Assembly: GCF_001013905.1 (NCBI RefSeq)
Contig: NZ_LN831790.1
Span: 2,108,001-2,172,000 of the forward strand
Source: Streptomyces leeuwenhoekii
GTDB taxonomy: Bacteria; Actinomycetota; Actinomycetes; Streptomycetales; Streptomycetaceae
Length of the DNA stretch: 64,000 nucleotides
Reading direction: 5' to 3'
The position numbers and the translations under genes were made by a program. Positions within the stretch are counted from its first letter, which is position 1; each line of letters opens with the position of its first letter. Below are positions 45,971 through 55,194 of this stretch, piece after piece. The notes below the pieces were generated by a model, which worked only from the letters and a program-made list of their open reading frames with translations, did not search any database and was not told the DNA's origin.

Positions 45971-48517
45971 TCACAGCCGCGGATCGACCGGCTCGGACTC
46001 CAGTGCCAGGACCCCGAAGACGGTCTCGTGCACCCGCCACAGCGGCTCGCCCTCCGCCAGCCGGTCCAGGGCCTCCAGGCCGAGCGCGTACTCGCGGAGC
46101 GCCAGGGACCGCTTGTGGTTGAGGAACCGGTTCCGCAGCCGGGCCAGGTTCTCCGGGCGCGTGTACTCCGGACCGTAGACGATCCGCAGGTACTCGCGGC
46201 CCCGGCACTTGACGCCCGGCTGCGTCAGGCGCCCGTTCCCGTCCCGTACCAGCGCGCCGACCGGCTTGACGACCATGCCCTCGCCCCCGCGGCCGGTCAT
46301 CTCCAGCCACCAGTCGACGCCGGCCCGCACCGACCCGGGGTCCGCGGTGTCGACGTACAGCCGCCGGGTCGTCCGGAGCAGACCGCTGCCGTCGTGCTCG
46401 ACGAGCCGGTCGATCAGGGCGAGCTGCTCGTCGTGCGGCAGGCCGGCCAGGCTGCGCCCCTGGACGGCGAGGATCTGGAACGGCGCCAGGCGGACGCCGT
46501 CCAGGCCGTCGGTGGTCCAGCAGTAGCGCCGGTAGGCGGCGGTGAACGCGGCGGCGTCGGCGGCCCGTTCGCGCTGGCGCTCCAGCAGCTCCGTGACCTC
46601 GATGCCGCGGGCGGCGGCGCCCTCCAGCGCGGACAGCGCGCCGGGCAGCACCGCGCCGGCGGCGGCACCCACGGCGGCGTACTGCGAGCGCAGCAGCCCG
46701 GACGCCTTCAGGGACCACGGCATCAGCTCGGCGTCCAGCAGCAGCCAGTCCGTCTCCAGCGTGTCCCACAGCCCGGCCGCGCCGATCGCCACGCGCAGCC
46801 GGCCGAGGATCTCCTCGGTGACGGACCCGTCGTCGAAGAAGGGACGGCCGGTGCGGGTGTACAGCGACCCGGTGGGACCGTCCACGCCGAACCGCCCGCG
46901 CGCCGCCTCCGCGTCCCGGCACACCAGCGCCACCGCCCGCGAGCCCATGTGCTTCTCCTCGCACACGACCCGGGCCACCCCGTCGTCCCGGTACTGGGCG
47001 AAGGCTTCGGCCGGGTGCTCCAGGTACCCCTCGACGCGCGAGGTGGCCGTGGGCGCCATGGTCGGCGGGAGGTACGGCAGCAGCCGCGGGTCGGTCGCGA
47101 AGCGGCTCATGACCTCCAGGGCCGCCGCCGCGTTCTCCTCCCGCACGGTGATCCGGCCCGCGTGCCGGGTCTCCACGACCCGCCGCCCCCGCACGTCCGC
47201 CAGGTCCAGCGGCCGTCCGTCGTGCCCGCCGGGCGCCTCGGTCCGCAGCGGCCTGGCCGGCTCGTACCAGACGCGCTCGGCCGGTACGTCGACCAGTTCG
47301 CGCTCCGGCCAGCGCAGCGCGGTCAGCTTGCCGCCGAAGACGGCACCGGTGTCGAGGCAGATGGTGTTGTTGAGCCAGGTGGCCTCCGGGACGGGGGTGT
47401 GACCGTAGACGACGGCGGCCCGGCCCCGGTAGTCCTCCGCCCACGGGTAGCGCACCGGCAGTCCGAACTCGTCGGTCTCGCCGGTGGTGTCGCCGTACAG
47501 GGCGTGGCTGCGGACCCGTCCGGAGGTGCGGCCGTGGTACTTCTCCGGCAGACCGGCGTGGCAGACGACCAGCCGGCCGCCGTCGAGGACGTAGTGGCTG
47601 ACCAGGCCGTCGACGAACTCCCGCACCTCGGCGCGGAACTCCTCGCTCTCCCCCTCCATCTGCGCGATGGTCTCGGCCAGCCCGTGGGTGTGCCGGACCG
47701 CGCGCCCCTTGAGGTACCGGCCGTACTTGTTCTCGTGGTTGCCGGGCACGCACAGCGCGTTGCCCGACTTCACCATCGCCATCACCCGGCGCAGCACGCC
47801 CGGGCTGTCGGGGCCGCGGTCGACCAGATCGCCGACGAAGACGGCGGTGCGGCCCTCGGGGTGCACGCCGTCGGTGTAGCCCAGCTTGCCGAGCAGGGCC
47901 TCCAGTTCGGCGGAGCAGCCGTGGACGTCGCCGATGATGTCGAAGGGGCCGGTGAGGTGGGTGAGGTCGTTCAGCCGCTTCTCGGTGACGACGGTGGCGT
48001 GCTCCGCCTCCTCGGCGCCCCGCAGGACGTGCACCTTGCGGAAGCCCTCGCGCTCCAAGTGGCGCAACGAGCGCCGCAGTTCGCGCACGTGGCGCTGGAC
48101 GACCCGGCGCGGCATGTCGGCGCGGTCGGCGCGGACGGCGTTGCGCGCCGCGCACACCTCCTCCGGCACGTCGAGCACGATGGCGATCGGCAGCACGTCG
48201 TACTGCCTGGCCAGCTCGATCAGCCGGCGGCGGGCGTCCTGCTGCACGCTGGTGGCGTCCACGACGGTGCGCCGGCCGGCCGCGAGCCGCTTGCCCGCGA
48301 TGTAGTACAGGACGTCGAAGGCGTCCCGGGTGGCGCTCTGGTCGTTCTCGTCGTCGCTGACCAGTCCCCGGCAGAAGTCGGAGGAGAGGATCTCGGTGGG
48401 CCGGAAGTGGCGGCGGGCGAAGGTGGACTTGCCGGAGCCGGAGGCGCCGATCAGCACGACGAGGGAGAGGTCGGTGACGGGCAGGGTGCGGCCCTTCACG
48501 GGCGTGGGGGTGGTCAT
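45971..48517 (-). CDS. pnkp: Polynucleotide kinase-phosphatase-ligase Pnkp (RNA repair)
   Basis: This 848-residue three-domain RNA end-healing enzyme has an N-terminal 5'-kinase with P-loop GASGSGKST (24-32). The central metallophosphoesterase has GDVHGC (196-201), [10 protein letters not shown] and GNHENKYGR. The C-terminal adenylyltransferase/ligase domain (about 480-848) has the Lys nucleophile in EEKHMGSRA (Lys522). This is the architecture of the Clostridium thermocellum Pnkp (870 residues). ATG 48517 overlaps the hen1 stop by 4 nt. In the family, Pnkp ligase needs Hen1 to repair RNAs cut by ribotoxins, and Hen1 protects the repaired end. Confidence 0.93.
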   Translation of the reverse strand: MTTPTPVKGRTLPVTDLSLVVLIGASGSGKSTFARRHFRPTEILSSDFCRGLVSDDENDQSATRDAFDVLYYIAGKRLAAGRRTVVDATSVQQDARRRLIELARQYDVLPIAIVLDVPEEVCAARNAVRADRADMPRRVVQRHVRELRRSLRHLEREGFRKVHVLRGAEEAEHATVVTEKRLNDLTHLTGPFDIIGDVHGCSAELEALLGKLGYTDGVHPEGRTAVFVGDLVDRGPDSPGVLRRVMAMVKSGNALCVPGNHENKYGRYLKGRAVRHTHGLAETIAQMEGESEEFRAEVREFVDGLVSHYVLDGGRLVVCHAGLPEKYHGRTSGRVRSHALYGDTTGETDEFGLPVRYPWAEDYRGRAAVVYGHTPVPEATWLNNTICLDTGAVFGGKLTALRWPERELVDVPAERVWYEPARPLRTEAPGGHDGRPLDLADVRGRRVVETRHAGRITVREENAAAALEVMSRFATDPRLLPYLPPTMAPTATSRVEGYLEHPAEAFAQYRDDGVARVVCEEKHMGSRAVALVCRDAEAARGRFGVDGPTGSLYTRTGRPFFDDGSVTEEILGRLRVAIGAAGLWDTLETDWLLLDAELMPWSLKASGLLRSQYAAVGAAAGAVLPGALSALEGAAARGIEVTELLERQRERAADAAAFTAAYRRYCWTTDGLDGVRLAPFQILAVQGRSLAGLPHDEQLALIDRLVEHDGSGLLRTTRRLYVDTADPGSVRAGVDWWLEMTGRGGEGMVVKPVGALVRDGNGRLTQPGVKCRGREYLRIVYGPEYTRPENLARLRNRFLNHKRSLALREYALGLEALDRLAEGEPLWRVHETVFGVLALESEPVDPRL

Positions 48518-49989
48518 GCGGCCTTCGCCTCCTTCCCGGCCGGGGCCGGCGTCGTCGTGAACACGGCCATCTGGGTGGGCGGCCCCACCTCGGGGTCGTC
48601 CGGTCCTACGGGCCGGAACCGGACGCCGTAGCCATGGCGGCCGGCGACCGTCTCGGCCCAGGCCCGGAACTGCGCGCGGGTCCACTCGAACCGGTGGTCG
48701 CGGTGCCGGACGTGCCCGGCCGGGAGGCTCTCCCAGCGGACGTTGTACTCGACGTTCGGTGTGGTCACCACGACGGTGCGGGGGCGGGCCGCGCCGAACA
48801 CCGCGTACTCCAGGGCGGGCAGCCGGTCCAGGTCGACGTGCTCGATCACCTCGCTCAGCACCGCGGCGTCGTACCCCTTGAGCCGGTGGTCGGTGTAGGC
48901 GAGGGAGCCCTGGAGCAGCTTGACGCGCGCGGCCTGCCGCTCTCCCATCTCCTCCAGCCTCAGCCGCCGGGAGGCGATGGTGAGCGCGCGCACCGACACG
49001 TCGACGCCGAGGATCTCGGTGAACCGGGACTCCTTCAGCAGTTCGCGCACCAGCGCGCCCTCCCCGCAGCCGAGGTCGAGCACACGGGCGGCGGCGGCCT
49101 CGCGCAGGGCGGCGACGATCGCCTCCCGGCGCAGCACGGCCAGCGGCGCCGGCCTCTCCTCGGCCTCGGTCTCCTCCGCGACCGCGTTGTCGAGCTCCTC
49201 GGCCTCGCTGTCGTCGGTCTCGGCCAGCCGCGCCAGTTCCAGCCGCTGCGCGGCCTGCCGCGTCAGCGACCAGCGGCGCGAGAGGTAGCGGCTGACGATC
49301 AGCTTCTGCTCGGGGTGCCCGGGCAGCCAGCCCTCGCCCGCCCGCAGCAGCTTGTCGACCTCGTCGGAGGAGACCCAGTAGTGCTTGGCGTCGTCGAGGA
49401 CGGGGAGCAGGACGTACAGGTGGCGCAGGGCCTCGGCGAGGGTCAGCGCCCGGGACTCCAGGACCAGCCGGACGTATCGTGAGTCGCCCCACTCGGGGAA
49501 CGCGGTGTCCAGCGGCACGGTGTCCACGGTCACCGCCCAGCCCAGCGGCGCGAACAGCCGCCGTACGAGGTCCGGGCCGCCGCGGGCGGGCAGCGCGGGC
49601 ACCTCGACGCGCAGCGGCCGGGGGCTGCCGGGAAGCTCCGGCCTCGCTCGGCACACACCGCGCATGGCGCTGGAGAAGAGGCCGCTCAGCGCGACGGCGA
49701 GCAGCGAGGAGGCGGCGTAGGGGCGGTCGTTGACGTACTGCGCGAGCGCCGTGCCGGGCGCCCCGCCCCGGCCGCCCTTGCCCTTGGCGCGCCGGACCAG
49801 CGCCACCGGGTCGACCTCCAGCAGCAGCGCGGCCGTGCAGCGCTCTTCCCCGGCCTCGGGGTAGAGGACGTGGGCCGTGCCGTGGGAGGTGGAGAACGCC
49901 TGCGCCTTGCCGGGATGCTTGTGCAGCAGGAAGCCGAGGTCGGTGGCGGGGCGTTCGGGGGTACCGGTGGTGGTGATGGTCAGGAACAT
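48514..49989 (-). CDS. hen1: 3'-terminal RNA ribose 2'-O-methyltransferase Hen1
   Basis: This 491-residue protein has an N-terminal half (about 1-240) that is the bacterial Hen1 domain that binds and activates Pnkp. The C-terminal half is the SAM-dependent methyltransferase, with DLGCGEG (305-311), the metal-binding EVIEH (380-384) and a His cluster HVRHRDH ahead of FEWTRAQF. It methylates the 2'-OH of the 3'-terminal ribose at the break before or during repair, preventing re-cleavage. ATG 49989. The acidic linker at 255-280 is unremarkable. It is co-transcribed with pnkp, with a terminator-like hairpin just upstream separating it from the F420 enzyme gene. Confidence 0.93.
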   Translation of the reverse strand: MFLTITTTGTPERPATDLGFLLHKHPGKAQAFSTSHGTAHVLYPEAGEERCTAALLLEVDPVALVRRAKGKGGRGGAPGTALAQYVNDRPYAASSLLAVALSGLFSSAMRGVCRARPELPGSPRPLRVEVPALPARGGPDLVRRLFAPLGWAVTVDTVPLDTAFPEWGDSRYVRLVLESRALTLAEALRHLYVLLPVLDDAKHYWVSSDEVDKLLRAGEGWLPGHPEQKLIVSRYLSRRWSLTRQAAQRLELARLAETDDSEAEELDNAVAEETEAEERPAPLAVLRREAIVAALREAAAARVLDLGCGEGALVRELLKESRFTEILGVDVSVRALTIASRRLRLEEMGERQAARVKLLQGSLAYTDHRLKGYDAAVLSEVIEHVDLDRLPALEYAVFGAARPRTVVVTTPNVEYNVRWESLPAGHVRHRDHRFEWTRAQFRAWAETVAGRHGYGVRFRPVGPDDPEVGPPTQMAVFTTTPAPAGKEAKAA

Positions 49990-50038
49990 GCGCGGGGCCT
50001 CTCCGGCCGGCGGGTGACGTGGGTGTGATGTGCGCGCG

Positions 50039-50070
50039 AGAGCCCCCAGAAGGGTGATCCTGGGGGCTCT
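50039..50070. terminator. Strong hairpin between the F420 oxidoreductase and hen1 genes
   Basis: AGAGCCCCCAG and CTGGGGGCTCT are perfect 11-bp complements with a 10-nt loop. It probably terminates the leftward F420-oxidoreductase transcript. Its position 50 bp ahead of hen1 could also make it part of the hen1 leader. Confidence 0.7.
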
Positions 50071-50159
50071 GCAGGACGACGGTCACACCATCGCACAAGG
50101 GGACGGATGGGCGCCCTCGTTTATTCGGTCTCCCGTGCCGTCCGGTGCGGGCCGTGCCG

Positions 50160-51083
50160 TCAGGAGAGCTGCGCCTGCACCTGCGAGGAGATCAGCTCCA
50201 GGTGGTCCAGGTCGTCGAGGTCGAGGATCTGGAGGTAGATCCGCTGCGAGCCGACCTCGGCGTAGCGGCCGATCTTGTCGACGACCTCGGCCGGGGAGCC
50301 CGCCAGGCCGTTCAGCTTCAGCTCGTCCACCTCGCGGCCGATCGCGGCGGCGCGGCGGGCGACCTCGGCGTCGTCCCGGCCGACGCAGACGATGAGGGCG
50401 TTGGAGTACGTCAGGTCGCCGGCCTCGCGCCCGGCCTGCTCGGCGGCGGCACGGACCCGGCCGAACTGCCGCTCGGTGTCCTCGATGGAGGCGAAGGGGA
50501 TGTTGAACTCGTCGGCGTACCTCGCGGCCAGCCGCGGGGTGCGGGTCGCGCCGTGGCCGCCGATGAGCACCGGCACCTTCTTCTGCGCGGGCTTGGGCAG
50601 CGCGGGCGAGTTGGTGAGGTCGTAGTACGTGCCGTGGAAGTCGTAGGTCTTGCCGACCTCGGTGGCCCACAGGCCGGTGACGATCTCGAGCTGCTCCTCC
50701 AGGCGCGCGAACTTCTCCTTGGGGAAGGGAATGCCGTACGCCTTGTGCTCCTCCTCGAACCAGCCCGCGCCCAGTCCGAGCTCGACGCGCCCGCCGGACA
50801 TCTGGTCGACCTGCGCGACCTGGATGGCGAGCACGCCGGGCAGCCGGAAGGTCCCGGCGGTCATCAGCGTGCCGAGCCGGATGCGCTTGGTCTCGCGGGC
50901 GAGGCCGGCGAGGGTGATCCAGGCGTCGGTGGGGCCGGGCAGGCCGTCCACGGAGCCCATCTTCAGATAGTGGTCGGACCGGAAGAAGGCGTCGAAGCCC
51001 AGGTCCTCGGTGGCCTTCGCCACGGTGAGCAAGGTGTCGTAGGTGGCCCCCTGCTGGGGCTCGGTGAAGATGCGAAGATCCAT
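50160..51083 (-). CDS. LLM-class F420-dependent oxidoreductase
   Basis: This 307-residue TIM-barrel protein of the luciferase-like family has features FTEPQQGATYDTLLTVAKATEDLGFDAFFRSDHY, RIRLGTLMTAGTFRLPGVLA, VELGLGAGWFEEEHKAYGIPFP and VPVLIGGHG. The mid-barrel GLGAGWFEEEH block is typical of F420-dependent members of actinobacteria. The substrate is unknown. ATG 51083 is used. It is a single gene, ended by the hairpin at 50039. Confidence 0.86.
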   Translation of the reverse strand: MDLRIFTEPQQGATYDTLLTVAKATEDLGFDAFFRSDHYLKMGSVDGLPGPTDAWITLAGLARETKRIRLGTLMTAGTFRLPGVLAIQVAQVDQMSGGRVELGLGAGWFEEEHKAYGIPFPKEKFARLEEQLEIVTGLWATEVGKTYDFHGTYYDLTNSPALPKPAQKKVPVLIGGHGATRTPRLAARYADEFNIPFASIEDTERQFGRVRAAAEQAGREAGDLTYSNALIVCVGRDDAEVARRAAAIGREVDELKLNGLAGSPAEVVDKIGRYAEVGSQRIYLQILDLDDLDHLELISSQVQAQLS

Positions 51084-51321
51084 GTATCCATCCTGCACGG
51101 TCGGGCCCGCGCTCTTCCCGCCGGACCCCGGACCCCGGCCGTCTCCGGTCGGGTGAAACGCCCCGGTCCCGCACCGCCTCGCACGTCTGTGCCGGTGACC
51201 CTTCCCCGGTGGTGATCGTTGGCACGGGCGGTGCCGGACCGCCCGGCATCCGCGCCGGCCGGGGGGCCGGGGTGCCAGCGAGCCGGCCTCCCCCGGGGGG
51301 CCGGGGGCCGAGGAGGCCGTC

Positions 51322-51513
51322 ATGTCCGAAGAGACCGTGCCGCAGCCGGGCGGGGCCGCTGCCCGGACGGAAGGACTGCTGGAGCGGATGGAGGAGCTGA
51401 TGGCGGCGCTCGACGCGGACCTGTCGGCCCTCGACGCGGATCTCCGGCCGGCCGCGGGGGCGGGGCGGTCGCCGGGGGCCGGGGAGAGGGGAACACCGGC
51501 CGGGCCCGCGTGA
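51322..51513 (+). CDS. Small hypothetical protein
   Basis: This 63-residue protein is of unknown function. A central amphipathic helix with heptad-like spacing (GLLERMEELMAALDADLSALDADL) is flanked by Gly/Pro/Ala-rich ends. The clear ribosome site GAGGAGG 6 nt before ATG 51322 supports a real gene. No family is recognised. Confidence 0.5.
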   Translation: MSEETVPQPGGAAARTEGLLERMEELMAALDADLSALDADLRPAAGAGRSPGAGERGTPAGPA

Positions 51514-51623
51514 CGCGCGGGGCCGGTCCGGGCGCCCGGCCCCCACCAGGGGCGGCTGCCGAGATCACGGATCTTGCCGGGGATCTGCGTCGGCGGGCCG
51601 CGCGCCCCATACAATCGGCTCCC

Positions 51624-51998
51624 ATGTCGGATCCTGACGAGCTGCTCGTCGGCATCGCCACCATGGTGGAGGCCGAGCAAACCAATCAGATGTCGCTGAC
51701 GGTCGTGGTGGGCGGTGCCGTCATCACCGGACGGCTGGCCCCCCAAGCCGCCTGGAAGCAGCGCGTGTCGGAGGTACTGGAGACCTCGGAGCGCCTGCGG
51801 CCCTTCTCCTCCGTCTTCGGCGCCGAGGGACCCGCCGAGCCCGCGGGCGAGGCAAAGCACCCCACCCACCTGCACTTCCATCTGGCGCGGATCCTCCAGG
51901 GCAGCACGGGCATCCCGGAGACGGGCGGCATGTACCGCGTGGCGATCAAGGATGTCACCGCGTGGAGCGTGGGTGACTTCCGCTACAGCGACCAGTGA
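51624..51998 (+). CDS. Conserved hypothetical protein, distantly GvpU-like
   Basis: This 124-residue protein reads DELLVGIATMVEAEQTNQMSL, then TVVVGGAVITGRLAPQAAW, a helical segment with charged residues, and HLHFHLARILQG and VAIKDVTAWSVGDF. The strand pair LTVVVGGAVITGRL resembles gas-vesicle accessory GvpU-type proteins, but the match is loose and no other gas-vesicle genes are nearby. ATG 51624; the ribosome site is poor. The neighbouring small gene at 51322 is co-directional. Confidence 0.6.
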   Translation: MSDPDELLVGIATMVEAEQTNQMSLTVVVGGAVITGRLAPQAAWKQRVSEVLETSERLRPFSSVFGAEGPAEPAGEAKHPTHLHFHLARILQGSTGIPETGGMYRVAIKDVTAWSVGDFRYSDQ

Positions 51999-52051
51999 GG
52001 CCCCGCACGCCGCCCGGACCGGCCGGGCGGTGCCGGGTGGGTGGTGAGCGG

Positions 52052-52522
52052 TCAGCCCGCCTCGGGCTCCGGTAACAGCGCTTCCCGGTCCGCCAGCCTG
52101 CGCAGCATCTCCAGGACGCGGTCCCTCGACTCGTCCGCCGCGTCGATGGCCTCCATGCACTGCCAGTACGTGCCCTCGTCGTCCGCGGCGCACGCGATCC
52201 CGACGAGGGCGATGCCTATCTCGCCGAGGAGGCCGTCGAGGCGGGTGAGGGCCTGATGGGCGTCGCCCAGCTCGGTGAGCTGGGCGGCCCGCAGCTCGCC
52301 GGGGCCGAGCCGCGGTTTTCGCAGCACGCCGCAGCCGCGGCCGGCGAGCTCGGTGAGCCCCAGTGCCTCGCCCCGCAGTTCGGGCGGGCCGGAGACCGCG
52401 AGGCGGCTGCCGATCGCCTGCGCCAGGGCCTGGGCCTGCCACACCTCCCCCAGGATCTGCGGCACATCACCGCTCGCCGCCAGTGCGCGCCTGCTCGTCA
52501 CGATGAGCCGCACCGCGTCCAT
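52052..52522 (-). CDS. Conserved Streptomyces hypothetical protein, DUF6099-like
   Basis: This 156-residue, mostly helical protein (MDAVRLIVTSRRALAASGDV, ILGEVWQAQALAQAIGSRLA, LDGLLGEIGIALVGIACAADDEGTYWQC) resembles DUF6099 in my memory. No motifs suggest a reaction. ATG 52522 is used. The region upstream to 52758 is AT-richer and probably carries its promoter. Confidence 0.6.
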   Translation of the reverse strand: MDAVRLIVTSRRALAASGDVPQILGEVWQAQALAQAIGSRLAVSGPPELRGEALGLTELAGRGCGVLRKPRLGPGELRAAQLTELGDAHQALTRLDGLLGEIGIALVGIACAADDEGTYWQCMEAIDAADESRDRVLEMLRRLADREALLPEPEAG

Positions 52523-52758
52523 GCGCCGCCCCCGTCTGTCCGACGTGCCCCTGGCACGTCCGCCCGAACTCCACTGTCCCACTACCCAGAGTGAATGCAA
52601 CCGGGTCGAAAAGCCAGGGGAAGACGGAAATTAGTGGACAACAAATCGGTTTCGGGCGGGAATTCGACTACGGAACGTAATACCGGATGCGGTCGCTCCG
52701 CCGGGTGCCGAGGCGTTCCGGTCCGTTCCCCCGGTGTCCGCCCCGGCGTCATGTCCCG

Positions 52759-53109
52759 CTACGCGTCCCGTTCTCCCGGCACCGGGAACCGCTGTTCGTT
52801 CCGCTCGATCTTCGCCGCCAGCGCGGCCAGCGGGTCGAGGCCGAGCACCTCGCAGAGCTGGAGCAGATAGGCGAGGACGTCGGCGACCTCGTCGGCGACA
52901 CGGTGCGCGGTGCCGGGATCGTCCATGACACGCGCCGACTCCTCCGGCGTCAGCCACTGGAAGATCTCCACCAGTTCGGACGCCTCCACGCTGAGCGCGG
53001 AGACGAGGTTCTTGGGGGTGTGGTACGGCTGCCAGTTCCGGGCGGCGGCGAACCGGGCGAGCCTGCGCTGCAGTTCCGCCAGGCCGAGGGGTTCAGACTC
53101 GTGTGTCAC
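52759..53109 (-). CDS. MazG-like nucleotide pyrophosphohydrolase
   Basis: This 116-residue all-helical NTP pyrophosphohydrolase is of the MazG/RS21-C6 type. The metal-binding pattern EASELVEIFQWLT ... DEVADVLAYLLQLCEVLG (ExxE and DExxD) is clear. It hydrolyses non-canonical or excess (d)NTPs to NMPs. The start is at 53109, 17 bp inside the end of the upstream AAA-ATPase gene, so the two are co-translated. House-cleaning of nucleotide pools is the usual role; a defence role with the ATPase is possible but unsupported. Confidence 0.84.
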   Translation of the reverse strand: MTHESEPLGLAELQRRLARFAAARNWQPYHTPKNLVSALSVEASELVEIFQWLTPEESARVMDDPGTAHRVADEVADVLAYLLQLCEVLGLDPLAALAAKIERNEQRFPVPGERDA

Positions 53110-54289
53110 GGCCCAGGTGTACCACCTCCACCCCGTCCAGCCCGGCGGCCCACGTCGCCTCGGCGACCGTGCCGACGAGCCGGACGTGCCCGCGCTCGCA
53201 CATCTCGGCGGCCAGCCGCAGCAGTTCCGCGCGCTGCCGGGCGTCCAGCCCCCGGTCCAGGCCGTCGACCAGCACGGTGAGCGTCTGCAGGGCGGCGGGC
53301 ACCTCGCCCGGCGCGTCCACCTCCAGCACCCCGGGCCCGGTCAGCAGCACCAGCGCCAGGGCGAGATAGCGCAGTTCGCCGTCGCCCAGGCGCGCCAGGC
53401 CGGTGCGGATGCCGCCGCCCCGGTCGAGCAGCGCCCGGACCGCCCCGCCGGCCACCGGCTCGGCCAGCACATCGGCGACGGGCCCGGCGCATCCGGCGCG
53501 GACCGCCGCGACGAACCGCGCGTAGCGGCGCCCGCACTCGGCGCGGGTGCGCCCCAGCACGTCGGCGATGTTGTCGCAGCCGCCGAGCAGCCGCCCGGAG
53601 CCGATCGGCACCGGGTCCCGCATCCGCTCCGGCCGCGGATCGCAGGCGAAGACGGAGCGCAGGGCGACCAGCGTCTGCTCGGCGGCGGCGAGCACCCTGC
53701 GCTGCCCGTCCGTCTTGCCGGCCACCCGCAGCGGCAGCAGCGCCGTGCCCAGCCGGTCGTCGGGCAGCGGGGCACGGGTCACCGGCGACGGCCCGGCCGT
53801 GTGCCAGGCGGCCTGCACGGCGCGGCGGCCGGGGTCGCGCAGGGCGGTCTCCAGCAGCACCACCCCGCCCGCCGTCAGCCGCTCGCCCACGACCCGCAGT
53901 TCGGGTTCCGCCTGTACGGCGAGGTCGAGCCGGACCGGCCCCTCGGGGCCGTCGGCTGTGCAGCCGATGCGGAAGCCGCGGCGCCGCTGGGCGTCGGGCC
54001 GGGCCCGCTCGGGCACACAGGCGCCGGGGTCGGGGAAGACCGCGCCGAGTTCGGCGCCCGCGCCGAGCCGGGCGAGCGCCTCGTAGGCCCGCAGCGCGCT
54101 GGACTTGCCGCTGCCGCTCGGACCGGCCAGGAGGGTGAGCGGCGCCAGCCGGAGGACGGCACCGCGGTGCACGGCGAAGGCGGACAGCCGCAGTTCGGTG
54201 ACGCACGGCCGGTCGGGGCGGTCCGCGTCGCCGTCGCGGGGCACGGCGGACGGTGGCGCGGAAACGGCCGGCGGGGTCGGCAGGGTCAT
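53093..54289 (-). CDS. AAA/RecF-like ATPase
   Basis: This 398-residue ATPase has P-loop GPSGSGKSSAL (about residues 55-65), preceded by VTELRLSAFAVHRGAVLRLAPLTLLA, the N-terminal pattern of RecF/SMC-like 'AAA_15/AAA_21' ATPases. The C-terminal half has an ABC-signature-like RLGDGELRYLALALVLLTGP followed by a Walker B-like region (GVLEVDAPGEVP and TVLVDGLDRGLD). There is no separate nuclease domain, unlike OLD proteins. The start is ATG 54289 after a Pro-rich frame. It overlaps the MazG-like gene by 17 bp. The specific role is unknown. Confidence 0.75.
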   Translation of the reverse strand: MTLPTPPAVSAPPSAVPRDGDADRPDRPCVTELRLSAFAVHRGAVLRLAPLTLLAGPSGSGKSSALRAYEALARLGAGAELGAVFPDPGACVPERARPDAQRRRGFRIGCTADGPEGPVRLDLAVQAEPELRVVGERLTAGGVVLLETALRDPGRRAVQAAWHTAGPSPVTRAPLPDDRLGTALLPLRVAGKTDGQRRVLAAAEQTLVALRSVFACDPRPERMRDPVPIGSGRLLGGCDNIADVLGRTRAECGRRYARFVAAVRAGCAGPVADVLAEPVAGGAVRALLDRGGGIRTGLARLGDGELRYLALALVLLTGPGVLEVDAPGEVPAALQTLTVLVDGLDRGLDARQRAELLRLAAEMCERGHVRLVGTVAEATWAAGLDGVEVVHLGRDTRV

Positions 54290-54413
54290 GCCCGGACCGT
54301 ATGGCTCCGCCACCGGGCGAACCGTTTTGCTGCCGCGCCCTTCCCACGAACGGGGGACCGAGCGCGTCACCTCCGGCCCGCCCCTCACCCCCGGGGGGGC
54401 CGCCCGAAAGCCG

Positions 54414-54803
54414 TCAGACCCCGGGGACCTCCGCGCCCTCCACGATCCCGGTCACCTCGGTACCGGCCGGGGCGAGCAGGAACACGTTCCGGTCCACCCG
54501 GTGCATCCCGCTGGCCAGGCCGAAGACGACCCCCGTGCTGAAGTCCAGGACCCGCTTGGCGACCTCGCTCTCCGCGCCGGTCAGGTCGAGCAGGACCGGG
54601 ATGCCGGCCATGACGGTCTCGGCGACCTCGCGGGCGTCGGCGAAGACGTTGACCCGCAGCACGACGAAGCGGCGCCGGGTCTCCGTCTCGGCCTCCGGCA
54701 GCGCGCGGTGGCCCACCGAGGACGGCCAGGCGTCCCGGCCACGCAACGGCACGACCTGGGCGAGCCCTTCCCACTGCTCATCGGTGACGTCGTGGCTGTT
54801 CAC
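54414..54803 (-). CDS. sepF2: SepF-family cell division protein (SepF2-like)
   Basis: This 129-residue protein has the SepF core: RRRFVVLRVNVFADAREVAETVMAGIPVLLDLT and VAKRVLDFSTGVVFGLASGMHRVDRNVFLLAP. SepF anchors FtsZ to the membrane. In Streptomyces several paralogues exist, and this one lacks a long linker and the usual N-terminal amphipathic anchor, so it is a SepF2-type protein (from memory, like SCO5967). The start is GTG 54803 (MNSHDVTDEQW), with GGGGAG upstream, rather than GTG 54839. A hydrophilic 20-residue N-terminus precedes the core. Confidence 0.82.
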   Translation of the reverse strand: MNSHDVTDEQWEGLAQVVPLRGRDAWPSSVGHRALPEAETETRRRFVVLRVNVFADAREVAETVMAGIPVLLDLTGAESEVAKRVLDFSTGVVFGLASGMHRVDRNVFLLAPAGTEVTGIVEGAEVPGV

Positions 54804-55194
54804 CGGCTCCCCCGCTTCGACTCGCCTTGTTGCCTGCACCAGCCAATTCTTACGCCATGTAACCCGATCGGCCCAACAACGACACGGCCGGCCCGCGCGC
54901 CCCTACCGGAACCGGTGCCGCGCGCTCCGCGGCGGGCGGCCGTGCTCGCCGCGCCCCCTTCGGTACGGTTTGCCACCGTCCCGGTGCGCGCACTGCTGTC
55001 GCCACGTCCTGGTGAACGGGAAAACCGGTGCGGAACCGGTGCGGCCCTCGCCCCTGTGATCGGGAAGTCCGGCTCCGGCCCTCAGGGGCAGCCACCGGGT
55101 CCTCGCGGACCCGGGCTGACGGCGCGGCCCGCCGGTGACCGCGGGGCGAGCCGGCCCGCCCCGCAGTCACCGCGCGGCCGGGCCGCGCCTGCGC
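54804..55194. other. Intergenic region between sepF2 and the LysR gene
   Basis: This 391-bp stretch has no credible gene. It contains the sepF2 promoter (AT-rich segment near 54842-54865) and the strong hairpin at 55134 that ends the LysR transcript. Confidence 0.6.
55134..55171. terminator. Long hairpin terminator after the LysR gene
   Basis: Two 19-nt arms beginning GGTGACCGCGGGGCG and ending CCCGCCCCGCAGTCACC pair at 17 of 19 positions with almost no loop. It lies 24 bp beyond the LysR stop. Confidence 0.7.

Noticed and set aside
51624..51998. Gas-vesicle locus
   Set aside because: Only a loose resemblance of one small protein to GvpU; no gvpA, gvpF or other gas-vesicle genes nearby.
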